This document shows positions 54,477 to 57,671 of a stretch of DNA of 57,671 nt, one piece after another. Both the position numbers and the translations under genes were made by a program. Under the pieces are notes generated by a model that worked only from the letters and a program-made list of their open reading frames with translations, did no database searches and was not told the origin of the DNA. The DNA is taken from the NCBI GenBank assembly GCA_017309115.1, contig JAFLEF010000049.1, positions 1 through 57,671 on the forward strand. Reading direction: 5' to 3'. Source of the stretch: Verrucomicrobiota bacterium (GTDB lineage Bacteria; Verrucomicrobiota; Verrucomicrobiia; Limisphaerales; UBA9464). Every line of letters starts with the position of its first letter. Position 1 is the stretch's first letter.

Positions 54477-55460
54477 ATGTCACTCTATCCACTGACCTTC
54501 CAGCCCATCTTCAAGGAACGTGTCTGGGGCGGCCGCAATCTGGCCGAACTGTTCCAAAAATCCTTACCTCCCGGCGCCGTCATTGGCGAATCCTGGGAAA
54601 TCACCGACCGACCCGAAGGGGTTTCGGTCATCGCGCAGGGCCCCCTGGCCGGCAAAGATCTGCGCTGGCTGATGACCCATCATGGAGCCGAGGTGTTGGG
54701 TCGGGCCGTCGCTCCCGGGGAACGCTTCCCCTGGTTGATCAAGCTGCTGGATTGCAACGACGACCTGTCGCTCCAGGTTCATCCGCCGGCCTCCCGGGCC
54801 GAGGAACTCCGCGGCGAACCCAAGACCGAGATGTGGTACTTCGCCGACACCCGGCCCGGAGCTCGCATCTACGTCGGACTCCGACCGGGCGTCACCCGGG
54901 AGGAATTCACCCGTCGAATTGCCGACGGCTCCGTCGCCGAGTGCTTCCACGTGCACGAAACCCACACCGGCGATGTGATGTTCGTTCCCAGCGGACGCGT
55001 TCATGCGCTGGGCGGCGGCAATGTGGTGTTTGAGATTCAGCAGAATTCCGACACCACCTATCGGGTGTTCGACTGGAACCGGGTGGGCCTGGATGGCAAG
55101 CCTCGCGAACTGCACATCGAGCCCTCGCTGGCCTCGATCGACTTCACTGATTTTCAGCCCCCTCTCGTGGAGGATCCGGCTCACCCCCATCCGGCGGGCT
55201 CCCGCCGGCCGCTGGTGCAACACGCCTTGTTCCACATCGACGAACTTCAGGTTCCGGCCGGGCAAACGATCCCGGACGAGCGGGCTGCCGGTCAGCCGGG
55301 ACTATTGGGAGTCGTGCGGGGCGGAATCACCGTCACGGGCGGCGGTGTCTCGGTCCCGGTGCCCGCCGGAGGATTTGTCCTATTGCCGGCGGCCCTCGAA
55401 TCCTGCCGAATTGAAGTCGGCGAACCCACGGTCGTTCTGCGAGTCAGTCCAGCCGCCTAA
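54477..55460 (+). CDS. manA: Mannose-6-phosphate isomerase, class I
   Basis: The protein has 327 residues and interconverts fructose-6-phosphate and mannose-6-phosphate, feeding GDP-mannose and polysaccharide synthesis. Zinc ligands are visible: H102 in LSLQVHPP, the E of KTEMWYF, and H176 in VPSGRVHALGGG. IKLLDCNDDLSLQVHP is the class I signature and QQNSDTTYRVFDWNR is conserved. The short length fits the bacterial single-domain-plus-cupin type. The next gene starts three bases after its stop, so translation is probably coupled. A class II bifunctional enzyme is excluded by the lack of a nucleotidyltransferase domain. Confidence 0.94.
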   Translation: MSLYPLTFQPIFKERVWGGRNLAELFQKSLPPGAVIGESWEITDRPEGVSVIAQGPLAGKDLRWLMTHHGAEVLGRAVAPGERFPWLIKLLDCNDDLSLQVHPPASRAEELRGEPKTEMWYFADTRPGARIYVGLRPGVTREEFTRRIADGSVAECFHVHETHTGDVMFVPSGRVHALGGGNVVFEIQQNSDTTYRVFDWNRVGLDGKPRELHIEPSLASIDFTDFQPPLVEDPAHPHPAGSRRPLVQHALFHIDELQVPAGQTIPDERAAGQPGLLGVVRGGITVTGGGVSVPVPAGGFVLLPAALESCRIEVGEPTVVLRVSPAA

Positions 55461-55463
55461 ATC

Positions 55464-57326
55464 ATGAGCGATCTGCTTCCTGGAGGCGCGAAATCAGCTC
55501 CTGGGGAAACACCCTTGGTTCCCGAGGTTCTGGAGCAGTCGTCCCTGCTGCGTCAGCTCTTCTTCGAAAAGTATTTTCGCGCGGCGCTCGTGCTGGTGGC
55601 CGTGGCGGTCATTGGTGCCGCGGTGTTGTTGCCCAAAATGGTCCGTTCCACTCCGGATCATTTTCTGCCGGTGATCCATGTTCGAGCGCTGGACAAGCTC
55701 CAGGCCTGGTCGCTGGCTCGATCCGCCCGCTCCGCCGCCGCCGCCGGACAAGTCGATGCCGCCGCCCTCGCCTGGCAATCCGCCATCGCCAATGACCCAG
55801 GCGATCCGGCGCTCTCCCGGGAGTTGGTTTCCCTAATTGCTCAACAGCCCGTCGCCCCGCGCAAACACCTCCGGGCCGGGGCCAATTACGCGCTCTGGCT
55901 GCTGCGCCTCACCCAGACCAACCGCGCCGATCTCGATCTCGCCGCCCAGTTCTTCTCCCGCTACAGCCTGGACCAGTATGTCGCAGGTCTGCTGCGTCCG
56001 GTGGAAACCAACCTGAGCCCCGTTCAGGCCCGGGAATATCTCAAGTCCCTGTTCAACCTCGGTTACATGGAACCGTTCGGACAGACGTGGGACAAGTATC
56101 AGTCCGCTGTAGATTCGGATGCGGAACTGAAACTGTATCGCGCTGCCTGGCAGGCCGGCTGGGGACCGGCCGTCACGCTGCGCTCCGGAGCCGACCATTT
56201 GGCCGCCGCCCGCGAAGACCCAGCCACCACGGCACTGGCCAATCGACTGACCCTAGCTGTGGCGTTCTCCCGAGCTGACATCGCTGCCTACGAACGTTCC
56301 CTCGCCGTGTTGGAAGACCGGCATCAGGACCGGGTGGCGGATCATCTGAGCCACTGGCGTCTGCTGCTAAACGCCGGCCGACGCGAGCAAGCCGCCGAAC
56401 TCGCTCGCGCCTACTCGAATCCGCCCGACTCCCCAGCCGACGCGCTATTGATGACCGATCTGTTCATCGAGTTGGGGCTCACCCAATACGCGTCGGATTT
56501 CCTGGAGAAGCAGCTCACCAATTTCGATTTCAGTCCGGACGTCTGGCAGCGTCAGGCCGAACTCTACATCACGCTCAAACGGTGGGCGGAACTCCGCGCT
56601 CTGGCCATCAACGTCCGGGCCTCGGAGCGCATTCCGCCGGACCTCAACGGCTACGCTTGGTTCCTCCAGGGCATCGCCGAATTGGAATCCGGAAAGAAGG
56701 ACCCGGCCGATGAAGCCTTCGCGCGGGCAGTCGATTTCCCGCCCAACAATCCGCTGATGACCTTTCGCATGGCCAATGTGTTGAATCAGCTCGGGCAGCA
56801 CGAACAGGCATCGGCCCTACTCCAGAAGCTCGAGAAGGATTTTGGCAGCCTCGCCCAATATTGGTTTCAGGTCGTCAGCGCCGCCTATCAGGCTCGTCAG
56901 TTTGACGTCATGCGTCACGCCGCCGCCCGGGGCTATCAACTGGCCACGAACAATCCCATTTTCATCAACAATTATGCCGCTGCCTTGCTCATCGAAAGGA
57001 CCAATGCGCCCCTGGCGATTGAACTGACCCTGCGCCGGCTCACCCAGGAACCCAACAATCGCGGCGCACAGATCAATCACGCCCTCGCCCTGTTGCAAAA
57101 TGACCGTCTCGATGACGCCGAAGCGGTGCTGCGCCAGTTGAATCCGCTGACCCTCGACAGCTACTACCGGACCGTGCTGCAACTCGGCTACTTCGAGCTC
57201 AACTACCGACGTCAGAACCGGAAAGCGGCCGAACTTGCGTATCAGGAAATCGAACCCCGCTTCCTGATGCCGCCGCAGATCCGCTGGCTCGAGGAGTCGC
57301 ATCAGGAACTAACGCGGACTCCCTGA
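55464..57326 (+). CDS. TPR-type protein with one membrane anchor
   Basis: The protein has 620 residues. A short cytoplasmic tail leads to one membrane helix (ALVLVAVAVIGAAVLLP, about 41-57). The remaining residues are alpha-helical TPR-like repeats (AWSLARSARSAAAAGQVDAAALAWQSAI, LMTFRMANVLNQLGQHEQASALLQKLE, IFINNYAAALLIERTNAPLAIELTLRRL). The repeats face the periplasm. There is no catalytic motif, so it probably works in protein-protein contacts; the partner is unknown. It starts three bases after manA. The stop at 57326 is followed by a 345-base gene-free tail. Confidence 0.82.
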   Translation: MSDLLPGGAKSAPGETPLVPEVLEQSSLLRQLFFEKYFRAALVLVAVAVIGAAVLLPKMVRSTPDHFLPVIHVRALDKLQAWSLARSARSAAAAGQVDAAALAWQSAIANDPGDPALSRELVSLIAQQPVAPRKHLRAGANYALWLLRLTQTNRADLDLAAQFFSRYSLDQYVAGLLRPVETNLSPVQAREYLKSLFNLGYMEPFGQTWDKYQSAVDSDAELKLYRAAWQAGWGPAVTLRSGADHLAAAREDPATTALANRLTLAVAFSRADIAAYERSLAVLEDRHQDRVADHLSHWRLLLNAGRREQAAELARAYSNPPDSPADALLMTDLFIELGLTQYASDFLEKQLTNFDFSPDVWQRQAELYITLKRWAELRALAINVRASERIPPDLNGYAWFLQGIAELESGKKDPADEAFARAVDFPPNNPLMTFRMANVLNQLGQHEQASALLQKLEKDFGSLAQYWFQVVSAAYQARQFDVMRHAAARGYQLATNNPIFINNYAAALLIERTNAPLAIELTLRRLTQEPNNRGAQINHALALLQNDRLDDAEAVLRQLNPLTLDSYYRTVLQLGYFELNYRRQNRKAAELAYQEIEPRFLMPPQIRWLEESHQELTRTP

Positions 57327-57671
57327 AGCCATGGAGTGCGGTAGCCCTGGTAGCCCTGGTAGCCCTAATACCGCTTTTCCATTTCCCCCAGCGCGAATGA
57401 GAAGGCGAAGCGGGAAAGGCAAATCTGGAAACAGGAAAAAGACGGGGATAGTGATCCACTATGAGCAGTTCGGCAGACTTCTCTAGACCCGCTTCCTGCT
57501 TATTGGCTCTCAGCTCTCAGCCGGAACCTTGCAGACCGACCGGGGTGTGGGCGGCGGCGTGAAATTGGTGAGATCCTGGCGGTTTGAAATTCCGGTAGGA
57601 GTCAGCCGGCACCGGGATTTTGCCGCGTAAGGTCCTCAAACATGCTGATAATCGGGGAAATGGGCATTGGG
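57327..57671. other. Terminal gene-free region with short repeats
   Basis: Three 9-base GTAGCCCTG/A units lie at 57342-57369. A CTCAGCT heptamer pair is near 57511-57523. No gene or terminator is convincing. An ATG at 57642, with AAGG about 10 bases before it, could begin a further gene running off the window, but only ten codons are visible. Confidence 0.5.

Noticed and set aside
57642-57671. Possible start of a further gene at the window end
   Set aside because: Only ten codons are visible, so no support beyond an ATG with a weak AAGG upstream.

Overview
The window looks like chromosome from a GC-rich Verrucomicrobiota bacterium, most likely subdivision 3 (Pedosphaera/Limisphaerales-like). 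The evidence is a cluster of traits typical of that group. These are a prepilin-like protein with an N-terminal methylation motif and a C-terminal H-X9-DG signature, a 'membrane-bound dehydrogenase' beta-propeller fused to a C-terminal c-type heme domain, an FGly-type sulfatase, Tat-exported Gfo/Idh and sugar-isomerase proteins, and long secreted beta-helix proteins. Intergenic DNA is packed with short dispersed palindromes and heptanucleotide tandem repeats. No rRNA, tRNA or CRISPR array was seen.

Layout. 1-895 is the 5' part of a group II intron on the minus strand, with its maturase gene running off the window edge; it sits inside a tandem palindromic repeat (896-1370). 1.5-9.5 kb holds an exported 20-repeat solenoid protein, a dehydrogenase-cytochrome, a GT9 glycosyltransferase, and an Rpn-type nuclease gene bracketed by inverted copies of a dispersed hairpin repeat. 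9.9-19.3 kb is a minus-strand run of exported proteins: PIG-L deacetylase, prepilin-like protein, two secreted proteins and a sulfatase. 19.5-26.5 kb has two small genes, fumC, an ECF sigma/cupin anti-sigma pair, and a divergently transcribed ABC exporter with a phospholipase D-like gene. 26.5-31.6 kb is a minus-strand envelope cluster: OprB-like porin, TVP38/DedA-like protein, FadL-like protein, ion channel and orphan response regulator.

32.2-36.1 kb carries a cysteine desulfurase, a Gfo/Idh oxidoreductase, a tiny membrane protein and a sugar isomerase. 36.5-43.5 kb carries dnaE and RNase R (rnr), each preceded by a copy of the same long intergenic repeat. 43.6-57.3 kb has a very large secreted protein resembling animal CEMIP/TMEM2, a TPR-AAA+ ATPase, an ankyrin/CxxCH/terpenoid-cyclase-like fusion, a TPR membrane protein, and the tight run accA-manA-TPR protein.

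The most unusual material is in the repeats. One dispersed hairpin family has arms that change sequence while keeping their pairing, and two inverted copies enclose the Rpn gene. There is also a 163-bp MITE-like element with perfect 20-bp ends, a tandem array whose period changes by exactly one heptamer, and the group II intron lying in a palindromic repeat. Among proteins, the CEMIP-like protein and the ankyrin/heme/cyclase fusion stand out. Many starts are uncertain because Shine-Dalgarno sequences are weak; where I moved a start I say why.
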